NCBI GenBank assembly: GCA_039938515.1
Contig: JBDUUL010000001.1
Span: forward strand, 171,760-235,759
Source: Nitrososphaera sp.
Lineage (GTDB): Archaea > Thermoproteota > Nitrososphaeria > Nitrososphaerales > Nitrososphaeraceae
DNA length: 64,000 nt
Direction: 5' to 3'
Part shown: piece after piece, positions 48,723 through 57,783 of the stretch
Numbering within the stretch: the stretch's first letter is position 1
Layout of the letters: every line of letters starts with the position of its first letter
The notes under the pieces: model-generated
Told to the model about the DNA's origin: nothing
Database searches by the model: none
What the model saw: only the letters and a program-made list of their open reading frames with translations
Program-made: the position numbers and the translations under genes

Positions 48723-51652
48723 CTGGCCAGAATCACCGTTACGTAATGGATTTCAGAAACGCCCTGGATCTCGGTTATCACTCCAAAATTTACGACCGTA
48801 TCGCTGGTTTTCCACTCGTACACCCGTTTGGAGCCGAACTCTGATATGAAACTTGAGACCGTTGAGTTCAAATGTTCGAGTTCCTGCGTCGACCCGACAT
48901 CAAGAGTGACGCGTGCCTCCTGGAACTGCGCAGGCGAAACGATTGCCGTAGGCTTGACCAACGTGACATTATCAGCCGCAAACAAATGTTCAACCAGCAG
49001 CAGCCGCGCTTGAACGGCCGACTCGTTGTTTGATGCGGGGATCGGCATGGAAGGCGTGGCGGCTGAACTGGGCGCTGACTTGTTCAAGAAATTCCGGAGC
49101 GCGTCGTCCAGAGTTTGGCCGATACCAACAATATTGGCAAACTGGGAAGTTGGAGCGCTTACAATGGCAACGCCTGCCAGCTGCTCTGCAGCCCCGGCTT
49201 GGCTGTCGCTTGTATATATGGGAAGGACATATGCGTAGAGGTTTTCCGACTTATACAGGGTGGCGTCGCCTACTTTTGGAGAGCCGGGAAGCTGGGACTT
49301 GAAGAGCTGGAAGTCCTTATCCTTGCCGAGCATCTGGCGTGCAGAATCCGGACTTATCAACGTCGAGTTGGATAAAGACGTGCTATTTGAATCGGAATAG
49401 AAGGTGAGGGTACCGAGACTGCTCAAATCACTAGAAACAGTGGCATATCCAACCACTCCCGAAGTGGGGGCGCTGCGTGATTGAACTAATTGTACCCCGA
49501 CATATTTCGTTGAGTTTTGGCCGCCTGACAAGTCCATATAGTAATAAGAAGGCTGTTCGATACCGCCTGTTTCTTTCGGAATATCGTAGAATTGCTTTGA
49601 ATCGACAAAGTCCTGTGGGTTGGTAACATGGAAAGTGTCGAACTTGCCCATTCGCCAGATAAACATCTCGGGAGGATACCGCAATTGCTTAGAAAGCCAG
49701 GCCGGCATTGATTGCTCGACGATTCCCGTGTCCTTATAGGTCTCGTAGAAAACATTAGAGTATTCGTCATTACCGGTTACGTATATCTTGATGCTGCCGC
49801 TATAAGCGTCGATTACTCCATATCCTATCAGACGGAGAGCAAAGCTTGATGCCCACGGGACGCGCGAGGTGTCGATGGGCATTATTAACGGCACAAGCCA
49901 ATAGCTTTTAGAACCGTCTGTTACCGGGGTTACATCGATTTTCCTGAACTGGCTGCTGAGCGTGTCACCTATCTGGAACTCATAGATAAAGTAAGGAAAC
50001 AATGTATCCATTCGTTGAAAGATATCCTTGTACCGAGTTATGTGGACGGTCTGTCCGGGGTAAGATAGAAGGAAATTGGGATCAAAGATCCATGTGAGGG
50101 GAGGAGACAGGTCTACCCCGCCGTTTGGATTGTACTGCACGCTGTCAGCTGCTGGTCCAGCGGACTGCGCAATCGGATATGCGGACCATGCTCTGCTAAA
50201 GATTCCGGAGTCCCCGCTCGGACCAAAGTAGACTTCCTTCTGCGGTGAAAGCTGCTCGGGACTTTCAGATCCTGTTCCGTTTGCCAAAGTGGCGCTGATT
50301 ATGGGGATGCCTGCGTCGGAATGAGTGAGAGCTATATGATCGCTATACCACTTGTTTGGAAGATTGCTTTCCGAGGGTCTGACAGGCGTCGTGACCCCTG
50401 CCCAGAAGAGCGAGTTATTATTCCTTATAAGTTCGGAATCAATTACGGCTAGGTCTGCTCTCTGGCTCAGCGGTTCCTTCAATCGAGATAACGCCGCTTC
50501 CTTGTCCCAGAGAATTACCTTGCCCACTGTTGAAGCGAGGCTTCCGTTTGCTGCGGTTAGCATCGGATATGATGGCTGCGTGACGTTAGGATGAATTGAC
50601 ACCTGGTTAACGCCGTCCAGCTCTGCAAGGTACCTGTTAACGGAGATTTGTTGTGCTGCGTAAGGAACCCGTAGTGTTGAACTGTTTGCCCCCAGAAAAG
50701 AATCATTGACCACGACAATTATTCCCGCAACTGCAGTAATCGCTACCGCCGTTACAAATCTGGCGTACAGTTGGCGCCTGTCCGGATAAATAATTACGCG
50801 TGACCTTCTGGTGTCCAAAAGTCCAAAGGAGATAAATGCAATGCCTAACGCCAAGAATGCTGTAATGACGAAACGGGAGCTGGCGTCGAGATTGGTAGAG
50901 AATACAAGATTGAACATAATCCATAGAAAGGTAACTCCCGCAATCAGTTCTATTTTGGAGATATAGCCCAGGTACCTCGGCTTTCCCTGCGATGAGTCCA
51001 CCAGGTATCGAGTGAACAAGTCAAGCGCCCCTCCGAGGCCCAGGTAGATCAACAGTCGAACTCCGAGTGCCGAGAAGACCAGCGGCAGGATCATGGTCAG
51101 CGGAAGCATCGCAGGGACGACCAGTGATCTACCAAGGTCAGATCCGTCCTGCACATCTGCAAATGGAAGGGAAAAAATCGGAACAAGGGCGTCTAGGTGT
51201 AACTCAGCTCCCTGAGAGGCGGCCTGGATAACCATTCCAAAGGCCGCATTTGCAAAGAGCGGTGCGAGCAGAATTATCTTTGTGACCTGCCACACCGCAA
51301 AACCCATTGGAGACATGGTGTACTCCGAGTACGTTCCCCTCCTCGTCTTTTCGAAATCGTTCCTCTTTAGGAAAGAAACTGCTACAAACAGGACGTACCA
51401 TGTTATGGAGCGTCGATTACGCACGTCTAGCCGTACCAGCGCAATGGCCGCAAGGATGAGGCCGGAAATCAGCAAGAAGAAGAGGGGTTTTAGAAATAGA
51501 GCCCCAAATTCCTGAATATTCATGGCGAGATTTAGTGCTTGGGCGCTGACTGTGGCAAATATCAGAGAGCATATAGCAAGAATAGCAGCTATTCTGATTA
51601 GTCTGCCAAAACCGATCCGGTGTGACCGGTCCTCGCTATAGTTATCCCACAA
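48719..51652 (-). CDS. UPF0182 family large membrane protein
   Basis: A 977-residue protein starting at TTG. About seven hydrophobic segments lie in the first 320 residues (starting near residue 15), then a long extracytoplasmic part of about 650 residues with VPYAAQQISVNRYLAELDGVNQVS and a W/Y/Pro-rich middle, as in the UPF0182 family (usually 850-1000 residues). The family is of unknown function and occurs in bacteria and archaea. It is coupled by a 4-nt overlap to the amidotransferase gene. An upstream ATG in another frame is not used. Confidence 0.85.
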   Translation of the reverse strand: MWDNYSEDRSHRIGFGRLIRIAAILAICSLIFATVSAQALNLAMNIQEFGALFLKPLFFLLISGLILAAIALVRLDVRNRRSITWYVLFVAVSFLKRNDFEKTRRGTYSEYTMSPMGFAVWQVTKIILLAPLFANAAFGMVIQAASQGAELHLDALVPIFSLPFADVQDGSDLGRSLVVPAMLPLTMILPLVFSALGVRLLIYLGLGGALDLFTRYLVDSSQGKPRYLGYISKIELIAGVTFLWIMFNLVFSTNLDASSRFVITAFLALGIAFISFGLLDTRRSRVIIYPDRRQLYARFVTAVAITAVAGIIVVVNDSFLGANSSTLRVPYAAQQISVNRYLAELDGVNQVSIHPNVTQPSYPMLTAANGSLASTVGKVILWDKEAALSRLKEPLSQRADLAVIDSELIRNNNSLFWAGVTTPVRPSESNLPNKWYSDHIALTHSDAGIPIISATLANGTGSESPEQLSPQKEVYFGPSGDSGIFSRAWSAYPIAQSAGPAADSVQYNPNGGVDLSPPLTWIFDPNFLLSYPGQTVHITRYKDIFQRMDTLFPYFIYEFQIGDTLSSQFRKIDVTPVTDGSKSYWLVPLIMPIDTSRVPWASSFALRLIGYGVIDAYSGSIKIYVTGNDEYSNVFYETYKDTGIVEQSMPAWLSKQLRYPPEMFIWRMGKFDTFHVTNPQDFVDSKQFYDIPKETGGIEQPSYYYMDLSGGQNSTKYVGVQLVQSRSAPTSGVVGYATVSSDLSSLGTLTFYSDSNSTSLSNSTLISPDSARQMLGKDKDFQLFKSQLPGSPKVGDATLYKSENLYAYVLPIYTSDSQAGAAEQLAGVAIVSAPTSQFANIVGIGQTLDDALRNFLNKSAPSSAATPSMPIPASNNESAVQARLLLVEHLFAADNVTLVKPTAIVSPAQFQEARVTLDVGSTQELEHLNSTVSSFISEFGSKRVYEWKTSDTVVNFGVITEIQGVSEIHYVTVILAR

Positions 51653-51729
51653 ATAATTGTCATGATCTTAAACTCCCTTTATTTCTTTCAGATGTCATCA
51701 GTGCCGGGCACATGAGCGCCTTGTTGAAG

Positions 51730-51755
51730 GAAAAAAAGTAGGCGCCTTCGCCTAC
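51730..51755 (-). terminator. Intrinsic-type terminator GTAGGCG-AAGG-CGCCTAC plus T tract
   Basis: On the minus strand a perfect 7-bp stem with a 4-nt loop is followed by seven T residues. It lies 190 nt past the PriS stop at 51945 and contains the stop codon of the short Lys-rich frame. The clearest hairpin-T-run of the window. Confidence 0.6.
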
Positions 51756-51850
51756 TTCTTTACGGATTTCTTCTTTTTTGACGCGGCCATTTCTTCAAAG
51801 ACTTCTACACCGTGGGGAAAACAAATACGAATATCACAAATGATTGACAA
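51752..51850 (-). CDS. Possible 32-residue Lys-rich small protein
   Basis: TTG at 51850 opens 32 codons ending in the stem of the terminator at 51755. The sequence ends EEMAASKKKKSVKK, a lysine-rich tail. The first 20 residues are hydrophobic, with two cysteines. An inner ATG at 51790 gives only 12 residues. No promoter is obvious. Listed because the tail looks composed and the stop lies exactly within the terminator; it could also be chance in the PriS 3' region. Confidence 0.3.
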   Translation of the reverse strand: MSIICDIRICFPHGVEVFEEMAASKKKKSVKK

Positions 51851-51944
51851 GGTGGTGGAATTTTGCATAGGAAAGCGAAGTTGAATAATCGTTGACTGGT
51901 ACTAACATTGTGATTTATCATGTGCTGTTGCACAGTTTTACTTT

Positions 51945-53120
51945 CTAGGCTTCCAGCGTTGCAAGACCCTTGCAAATCAGGTAACATGCAGCGAACGCCG
52001 GGACCTCGGCCTTTTCTTTGCCGAGCTTGAAAGACATCCCCTTCAGCTTGAGTTTTACCGGTGCCCTTACCTGGATCCCTATTTTCGCGTCGCCTATTAC
52101 GCAGGCCTTGGTGAAGGGATCAAAATCGGATAAATTGTCGCATCGAACCTTCGCTAGGCTGCTTTTGCTGTTAATGGATCCTGGCAGGCGAAAGATCCTA
52201 TGAATGTCGGATGTCACTTGAGGGTCAATAATGGCTCTCTGTTTGTTGGCAGCTTCCTCAACACGGGTCTTCAGTCCTTCGTAACCCCCAAGATCCGTTA
52301 TCCTGTGGGTGGTCTCCTTTGAGGATGCTTTGACGACTTTGAGCAACGCGTTAATACGCGCGGCCCAGCCGTATTGCATTTCGGGGGCAGATTGCCTGAC
52401 TATGAAGCCTCTCTCGTCCCTCTTGGACTTTCTGACGCCCAGCACTTCGGGCATTAATCCGGTAGCCGAGATGTAGCCTGCAATTTCCATCCTTGCACGT
52501 GAGTCCAGGGTTTCAAAGTCCTGGCCTCCAGAAAGATGAACGTGGAAGCCATTGTTTCCTGAAAAGTAAACTGCAATATCATCTTCCGAGAAGCCAAATT
52601 CGCCGGTTAGAAAGTCTGTCAGTCTCCTAACGTGCGCTAGTGAGCCTCCGATGCATTTCGAGCAGGGAATCGACACTTTTTCTATACGACCCCCCGAACA
52701 GCTGACGCATGCTTGATCTGCTTTTTCCCCCGAAGGCGTCTCTTGAAATGTATCGCAGGCGGTGCAGTGGGTATAGGTATGGCTTTCCACACAGGGAAGA
52801 TTCAGGTCTTTTCCGTCAATATCGAAAATTAGCGATGCCGAAATCCAGCCCTTTTGATCCATCGGTTGAGTCGGATGCAGGTAGCAAGAGTTAGAACAAT
52901 AGATGTCCGAAGGAACCTCTCTTACAAGATACGCCTGCAGCTCACCCGCACTCCCAAAGGAAAGATGCCGCTTCATGCCGGGGCTTCCAAAGCCCGTAAA
53001 ACCGAATTCCCTCTGTTGGAGCATTGACGGCAGTTCAAACTTACTAAATCCGCGGAAATAATACTCTCGGAATGCCGACCTGAGGAACTGCAAAATGTCC
53101 CGCGACTTATCTTGAGTCAT
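51945..53120 (-). CDS. priS: DNA primase small (catalytic) subunit PriS
   Basis: ATG at 53120 gives 391 residues and overlaps the PriL stop as ATGA; a start 63 nt further upstream lies within priL and is rejected. The catalytic Asp pair is in SLIFDIDGKDL (about residue 87). A Cys/His cluster (CVESHTYTHCTAC, then CVSC and CSKC) follows, the zinc region of archaeal primase. FSGNNGFHVHLSGG carries a further conserved metal- or nucleotide-binding site. It works with PriL for RNA primer synthesis at the fork. Confidence 0.92.
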   Translation of the reverse strand: MTQDKSRDILQFLRSAFREYYFRGFSKFELPSMLQQREFGFTGFGSPGMKRHLSFGSAGELQAYLVREVPSDIYCSNSCYLHPTQPMDQKGWISASLIFDIDGKDLNLPCVESHTYTHCTACDTFQETPSGEKADQACVSCSGGRIEKVSIPCSKCIGGSLAHVRRLTDFLTGEFGFSEDDIAVYFSGNNGFHVHLSGGQDFETLDSRARMEIAGYISATGLMPEVLGVRKSKRDERGFIVRQSAPEMQYGWAARINALLKVVKASSKETTHRITDLGGYEGLKTRVEEAANKQRAIIDPQVTSDIHRIFRLPGSINSKSSLAKVRCDNLSDFDPFTKACVIGDAKIGIQVRAPVKLKLKGMSFKLGKEKAEVPAFAACYLICKGLATLEA

Positions 53121-54136
53121 GATTTTCTCCGTCCAAATTGGACCGGATTGATTATGCCGTCGCATGCAGGAATCGCAAAACACAGTGCTTCAATACGCAG
53201 CTTGTCGCACGACGGCACCGAGTACTTGGTACCGCTCCCCCTGGCTCCCGCAAGATGCTCGACCTGATAGCGGGTAATCTTTTCGTTGAAATCAGGAGCG
53301 TTTTGAAAAAGCTGCACTATCTCGTCCGTACCTCTTCCAATTGCCAGCATGTACGTGGCAAGCATCACTCGGGCCGCGTGCGATAGGTTTTCGCCTCTTC
53401 CCAGCGTCTCTACCGCGTGTTTTATGCAGGGAGGATAATCTACGACGGGGGATAACTTGTACTCGAAGCGAGGGGCAAAACGCTGGCGAAGCTCCGATGC
53501 CACTTGGCGAACATGGTCTGAGACTCCGCTGACATCCATTGCCCTTATGCGGTCGGCAATCAGCCCTATGAGCTCGGTTCGAATTATTCTGACAGCATCC
53601 TCGGCATCCAAAAGGACCATTCCCTTGGAGACGGGCCTGTTCACCAGTTTCCATTCGGGTTCGTGAAAGTGCGATGCGCGGCCAAGGTATGCGGGGATGG
53701 AAACAGCAAACAACTTCAGAGACGGCTCGAATGAAATTTTCAGATGAAACAAGTCTTCGAAAATCTTTGAAAGCAATGCCAACCTCAGGTCTTTATCGCT
53801 TTTCTTGATATCGGATACAAGAAATTCTTCGGCACGCCTTGCCTCTGCCAGCGCATACTTTTTCATCAGCGAGTCAATGCCTATCGCTCTGACAAGTATC
53901 AGCGAAATAAGAAACGAGGTAATTTCGACTTCATGCCTGTCCAGCTCTCTGAAAACTTCGCCGTCAGCCGCAGCCTCTATCCTTTTAACAGCTCTTGGCA
54001 AGATCTGTGAAATTTCAGGCCTATCGAGTTCTTCCCAGTTGAAGCCCGACTCCCGAATATAGGATCCTGCCTCGTCAATAAATGGGTATTTTGCAAGGTC
54101 TCCTGTACCCAGGCGCAACTGCGGCCGGCGTGACAT
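53117..54136 (-). CDS. priL: DNA primase large subunit PriL
   Basis: A 339-residue protein; ATG 54136 is preferred to ATG 54163, which would overlap the endonuclease IV promoter. The N-terminal part is helical. The C-terminal domain holds four cysteines of the [4Fe-4S] cluster: in YPPCIKHA, PSCDKLRIEALCF and IPACDG. PriL binds PriS and regulates primer start and length. It is upstream of priS with a 4-nt overlap, so the two form one translational unit. Confidence 0.9.
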   Translation of the reverse strand: MSRRPQLRLGTGDLAKYPFIDEAGSYIRESGFNWEELDRPEISQILPRAVKRIEAAADGEVFRELDRHEVEITSFLISLILVRAIGIDSLMKKYALAEARRAEEFLVSDIKKSDKDLRLALLSKIFEDLFHLKISFEPSLKLFAVSIPAYLGRASHFHEPEWKLVNRPVSKGMVLLDAEDAVRIIRTELIGLIADRIRAMDVSGVSDHVRQVASELRQRFAPRFEYKLSPVVDYPPCIKHAVETLGRGENLSHAARVMLATYMLAIGRGTDEIVQLFQNAPDFNEKITRYQVEHLAGARGSGTKYSVPSCDKLRIEALCFAIPACDGIINPVQFGRRKS

Positions 54137-54182
54137 GCCCAATTCTGACGCGCACGACTGCAATAAAACGCAATCGAAAGGA

Positions 54183-54191
54183 TTTAAGAAT
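54183..54191 (+). promoter_or_regulatory. TATA-like box for endonuclease IV
   Basis: ATTTAAGAA is centred about 27 nt before the TTG at 54213 and lies in the 76-nt gap between the divergent priL and endonuclease IV genes. Confidence 0.4.
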
Positions 54192-54212
54192 TGCCCGAAT
54201 AAGGCATCTCGA

Positions 54213-55079
54213 TTGGGGAACCTGACAAAACTGGGCGTTCATGTCTCGGCCGCAGGTGGAATTTACAATTCGGTGGAAAAAGCAAAATCCTTAGGTTGTA
54301 CTGCTTTTCAAATATTTACTAGAAGTCCGCGCGGCTGGCAGGCAAAAGACCTGGCACGCGCCGATATCGACCAGTTCAAATCGAGCCTCTCTGCCAGCGG
54401 GATCAGACGAGATGCGGTGGTCATACACATGCCGTATCTTCCGAACCTCTCGGCCCCCAGGGGGGACATTTATGAGAAGTCGGCATTGTCTCTGAAGCAG
54501 GAAGCGCAGCGGGCAAGCGAACTGGGGATTCCAAATCTAGTCATACATCTTGGCAGCCACATGGGCGCTGGAGAAAAGCAGGGAGTGAGCCAGTTGGTCG
54601 ATGCCCTAAAGTCCGCAGCTGATTTTGTCTCTTCTAGGAGCGACCTTATATTCGTTTTAGAAAACGGTGCCGGACAGAAGAACAGGTTAGGATCGAGTTT
54701 TGAGGAACTGCGGTCGCTTCTGGACGCCCTTGGCGAACCGGGAAGGTTTGGCGTTTGCCTTGATACGTGCCATGCTTTCGCGGCCGGCTATGACCTCCGA
54801 ACCCAAGAATCCGTCGAAAGAGTGATGGAGGAGTTCGACAGGACGGTTGGTCTTGACGCGATAAGGGTAATCCATCTTAACGACTCCAAGGGTGGCCTGG
54901 GTTCAAAACTCGATCGCCACGAGGATATCGGAAAAGGCAATATTGGATCCGAGGGGCTGGCAGCCTTTCTCGGCCACAAGGTCTGCGGATCCATACCAGT
55001 CATACTCGAGACTCCAAAACAAAATGAAGCAGATGATCGCCGAAATCTTACTGCAGTACTGAGACTAGCCGAATCATAG
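54213..55079 (+). CDS. nfo: Endonuclease IV (apurinic/apyrimidinic endonuclease)
   Basis: TTG 54213 gives 288 residues; GVHVSAAGGIYNSVEKAKSLG follows directly, the family N-terminus. A longer reading from 54135 runs into the priL start region. The three-zinc TIM barrel residues are visible in VIHMPYLPNL, LVIHLGSHMGAG, ENGAGQ, GVCLDTCHAFAAGYD, HLNDSK, DRHEDIGKGNIG and ILETPKQ. It cleaves the phosphodiester 5' of abasic sites in base excision repair. Divergent from the primase operon. Confidence 0.93.
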   Translation: MGNLTKLGVHVSAAGGIYNSVEKAKSLGCTAFQIFTRSPRGWQAKDLARADIDQFKSSLSASGIRRDAVVIHMPYLPNLSAPRGDIYEKSALSLKQEAQRASELGIPNLVIHLGSHMGAGEKQGVSQLVDALKSAADFVSSRSDLIFVLENGAGQKNRLGSSFEELRSLLDALGEPGRFGVCLDTCHAFAAGYDLRTQESVERVMEEFDRTVGLDAIRVIHLNDSKGGLGSKLDRHEDIGKGNIGSEGLAAFLGHKVCGSIPVILETPKQNEADDRRNLTAVLRLAES

Positions 55080-55110
55080 ACCAAAATACGATTAGCAGAT
55101 CTGCCGCCCC

Positions 55111-55428
55111 TTACTTTGGCGCAAGTTTATGCGAAATTATTGCCGCTGATGAGGGGTTGTATGTTATTGTGACGTTATCGCCCACGGAATACGTGCAGCC
55201 CTGAATCTGTCGTGGCCGCTCGTCCGACGGGGTTACGAGACATGTCTGGTCCGACTTCGAGGAAACTACGACTACTTCGCTCTTGGCCGACTGGAACAAG
55301 TCCTTGATTGGAAAGCCTTGGATAAATTGGATAAAGAAAATTGCTGCTGCAAACATCAGGCCAAACATGATCGCTAGTTTTCTCGTCGATATGCGCTCAA
55401 AACCGGACGAATCCGCGTCGTATGACAT
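55111..55428 (-). CDS. Membrane-anchored small protein, unknown
   Basis: A 105-residue protein with one hydrophobic segment (about residues 18-38, LAIMFGLMFAAAIFFIQFIQ) and an extracytoplasmic C-terminal beta-type domain with a disulfide-capable Cys pair (about 20 residues apart, near TCLVTP and GCTYSV). The N-terminus is acidic and cytoplasmic. No family recognised. It lies between endonuclease IV (convergent) and the zinc-binding gene at 55562 (divergent). Confidence 0.6.
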   Translation of the reverse strand: MSYDADSSGFERISTRKLAIMFGLMFAAAIFFIQFIQGFPIKDLFQSAKSEVVVVSSKSDQTCLVTPSDERPRQIQGCTYSVGDNVTITYNPSSAAIISHKLAPK

Positions 55429-55561
55429 ACGCCGGACAATCTAGGCTCTTCAGACTTGTAAAAACCTATTCACCGCTTTTCCTGCGATCGATTACAATGA
55501 ACAATGCTATTCAACTGAGTGAATTTATAAGGTGATTGATTCTGCTAGTCTACGGGTAGCT

Positions 55562-55777
55562 ATGGACCAGCAAGACGACAAACTTGTTCGTATCCAATCC
55601 TTGGTATTGGAGCAGCAACAGAATTCTTGCTCCAATTGCGGGATCGATTTTTCTAGCGACGATGTACCCCGGTTCCGCTACGTTCTCCCTCCTGACCAAG
55701 GTGGCGAAGTATCGGAGGACAACGTGGAAGCAGTCTGCTCAACTTGTTTTGAGGAGTCCGCAAGCGAACCACTGTAA
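55562..55777 (+). CDS. Small zinc-binding protein with two CxxC pairs
   Basis: ATG 55562 gives 71 residues; an in-frame GTG-type start 30 nt upstream is also possible. Two pairs, CSNC near residue 23 and CSTC near 59, are separated by about 33 residues with acidic loops. The layout is an HNH-like or treble-clef ribbon without the His-Asn-His residues. Function unknown. The aroA' gene starts 125 nt downstream with its own A/T box. Confidence 0.5.
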   Translation: MDQQDDKLVRIQSLVLEQQQNSCSNCGIDFSSDDVPRFRYVLPPDQGGEVSEDNVEAVCSTCFEESASEPL

Positions 55778-55862
55778 CGTGCCATCAGGATTTAACATTG
55801 GTTTTCAGAGCTATCTCCCGCCGGGCAATGCGAGCAGGGCTCTTCCCAAAATTGAAGAAAAC

Positions 55863-55872
55863 AAGTTATAAG
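55863..55872 (+). promoter_or_regulatory. TATA-like box for aroA'-aroB'
   Basis: AAGTTATAAG is centred about 34 nt before the ATG at 55902. Confidence 0.4.
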
Positions 55873-55901
55873 TAGGTGGAAGAAAAGTCCCCTTACACTT
55901 T

Positions 55902-56684
55902 ATGGTTTTTGGAAGAGACGTTCGGCTCAGCAGGATTACTAGAAATGGCAAGATGTTATGCATTCCGATGGATCATGGCATAAGCAACGGCCCAATACGT
56001 GGAATCGAGGATGTTCATTCCATGATCGAACAATGTGTTCCTGCTGGCCTTACATCGATCCTCGTCAACAAGGGGATACTGAAGTCAATGCCAAGAGTTC
56101 CAGAAACCGGGCTCATTGTCCATTTCTCTGGGAGCACCTCATTGGGACCCGCGCCGAACAGGAAAGTTCTGATGGGCTCAGTCGAAGAGGCGATCAGGCT
56201 TGGCGCAGACGCCGTTTCGCTTCACATCAACATCGGTGCTAAGGAAGAGCCTGAAATGCTACAAAAGCTCGGCATGGTAGCTGACAAGTGTGATGAGTGG
56301 AGCGTACCGCTGGTTGCGATGATGTATCCTCGCGGTGAGAACATCAAGAACCCTCATGATCCAGAGATCGTAGCCCACACCGCCCGAATTGGGGCAGAAT
56401 CCGGTGCAGATATCGTGAAGACCGTGTATACCGGCGACATAGAGTCATTTAAGAAGGTCATAAAGGGATGCCCTGTGCCTATCGTCATTGCGGGCGGTCC
56501 AAAAGCATCCACGGACAAGGAAATTCTGGAAATGTGCTTTGGAGCAATGTCGGCAGGGGCAAAGGGAGTTACTTTTGGCCGGAACATATTCCAGCATAAA
56601 AGACCACCCGCTATGGTCCGGGCGCTGTACCGAGTGATAATTGAGGGCAAGTCGGTAAGAGAAGGTATGAAGGAACTTGACTGA
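55902..56684 (+). CDS. aroA': 2-amino-3,7-dideoxy-D-threo-hept-6-ulosonate synthase (AroA', ADH synthase)
   Basis: A 260-residue class I aldolase-like TIM barrel. LCIPMDHGISNGPI near residue 25 and the Schiff-base Lys in DIVKTVYTGD (near 178) are visible, with GGPK and GVTFGRNIFQ near the phosphate site. It is the family that makes ADH from 6-deoxy-5-ketofructose-1-phosphate and aspartate semialdehyde, the archaeal entry to the shikimate pathway; the sequence cannot exclude an FBP-aldolase. It overlaps aroB' by 8 nt, which supports the pathway assignment. Confidence 0.88.
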   Translation: MVFGRDVRLSRITRNGKMLCIPMDHGISNGPIRGIEDVHSMIEQCVPAGLTSILVNKGILKSMPRVPETGLIVHFSGSTSLGPAPNRKVLMGSVEEAIRLGADAVSLHINIGAKEEPEMLQKLGMVADKCDEWSVPLVAMMYPRGENIKNPHDPEIVAHTARIGAESGADIVKTVYTGDIESFKKVIKGCPVPIVIAGGPKASTDKEILEMCFGAMSAGAKGVTFGRNIFQHKRPPAMVRALYRVIIEGKSVREGMKELD

Positions 56685-57744
56685 TATCAGAAATCGTGAG
56701 CTAATCATACGACCAACGGTCTCAAAAGCAAGCCTGCCAAAATTTCTGGAAAGCATCAAGGCAAGGGGCATTGAGACTGTTCAGGCGGAGCCGAAGGTAG
56801 CATCCGCTGCAGGCCTCAAGAGCGTTTATGAGTCAAACGATGCGGACCTCATAATATGCAAGTCTGTCGACCAGGTCAAGCAGGCTCGGACACAGACAAA
56901 GATTCTGGGATACCTCAAAAAGGTGCTCAGCAACTCCGATATTGACGAGATTGACATGGCCGCATCGGCGGGGGCCCAGTTTATCATTGTTGACGCATCA
57001 GATTGGAAGATAATCCCGCTCGAAAACATTATCGCAAAACTTCACCGCTCCAAGACCAAAGTCTACACAACTGCCAGGAGTGCTACCGAAGTGGCAACAA
57101 TGTTTGCCGTCCTTGAACTGGGCGTGGACGGCGTAATACTTGCGACCGATAGCGAAGACGAAATCGAGCGCGCACAGCAACAGATGACCAATGTCATCTT
57201 TCCTATCAAGCCTGCCAAGATAGTAGAGATCAAGGATGTTGGAACCGGCGAACGAGTCTGTGTTGACACTGCGTCCATGATGTCGATGGGCGAAGGTATG
57301 CTTGTCGGCAGCAAATCGAATTTCATGCTCCTTGTTCATAATGAGTCGGTAGGTTCTTCTTTTACTTCCCCTCGTCCTTTTCGTGTCAACGCCGGAGCGG
57401 TATACTGCTACACTATCACACCCGACGGCAAGACTCATTATCTTTCCGAGATCGAGTCTGGAAGCGAGGTGTGGATCGTAAATGCAGCTGGAGTTAGCCG
57501 AAAAGCAGTAGTAGGCAGGTCGAAAATAGAAACACGGCCATTGCGCCTTATAAGGGCGGAGATTGACGGCCAGTCAGGCACCGTGATTCTTCAGAATGCA
57601 GAGACTATCAGGCTCATGACAAAGGATGGCAAATTGCTCTCCGTCACGGAGCTAAAAGTGGGCGACACCGTGCTTGGCTATTCAAAGCCGGCTACCGGAA
57701 GGCACTTTGGCATGGAAGTCGACGAGTACATCGTCGAGAAATGA
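56677..57744 (+). CDS. aroB': 3-dehydroquinate synthase II (AroB')
   Basis: A 355-residue protein starting at TTG. GVDGVILATDSEDEIE, VGTGERVCVDTASMMSMGEG and the terminal beta-rich part (ETRPLRLIRAEIDGQSGTVI) match the NAD-dependent archaeal DHQ synthase II that converts ADH to 3-dehydroquinate. Its start overlaps aroA' by 8 nt. The following steps (aroD, aroE) are about 3.7 kb further on. Confidence 0.88.
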   Translation: MTDIRNRELIIRPTVSKASLPKFLESIKARGIETVQAEPKVASAAGLKSVYESNDADLIICKSVDQVKQARTQTKILGYLKKVLSNSDIDEIDMAASAGAQFIIVDASDWKIIPLENIIAKLHRSKTKVYTTARSATEVATMFAVLELGVDGVILATDSEDEIERAQQQMTNVIFPIKPAKIVEIKDVGTGERVCVDTASMMSMGEGMLVGSKSNFMLLVHNESVGSSFTSPRPFRVNAGAVYCYTITPDGKTHYLSEIESGSEVWIVNAAGVSRKAVVGRSKIETRPLRLIRAEIDGQSGTVILQNAETIRLMTKDGKLLSVTELKVGDTVLGYSKPATGRHFGMEVDEYIVEK

Positions 57745-57783
57745 GTGTTCCACTCTACTCCGACGACCGGATTTGCATTCTCG

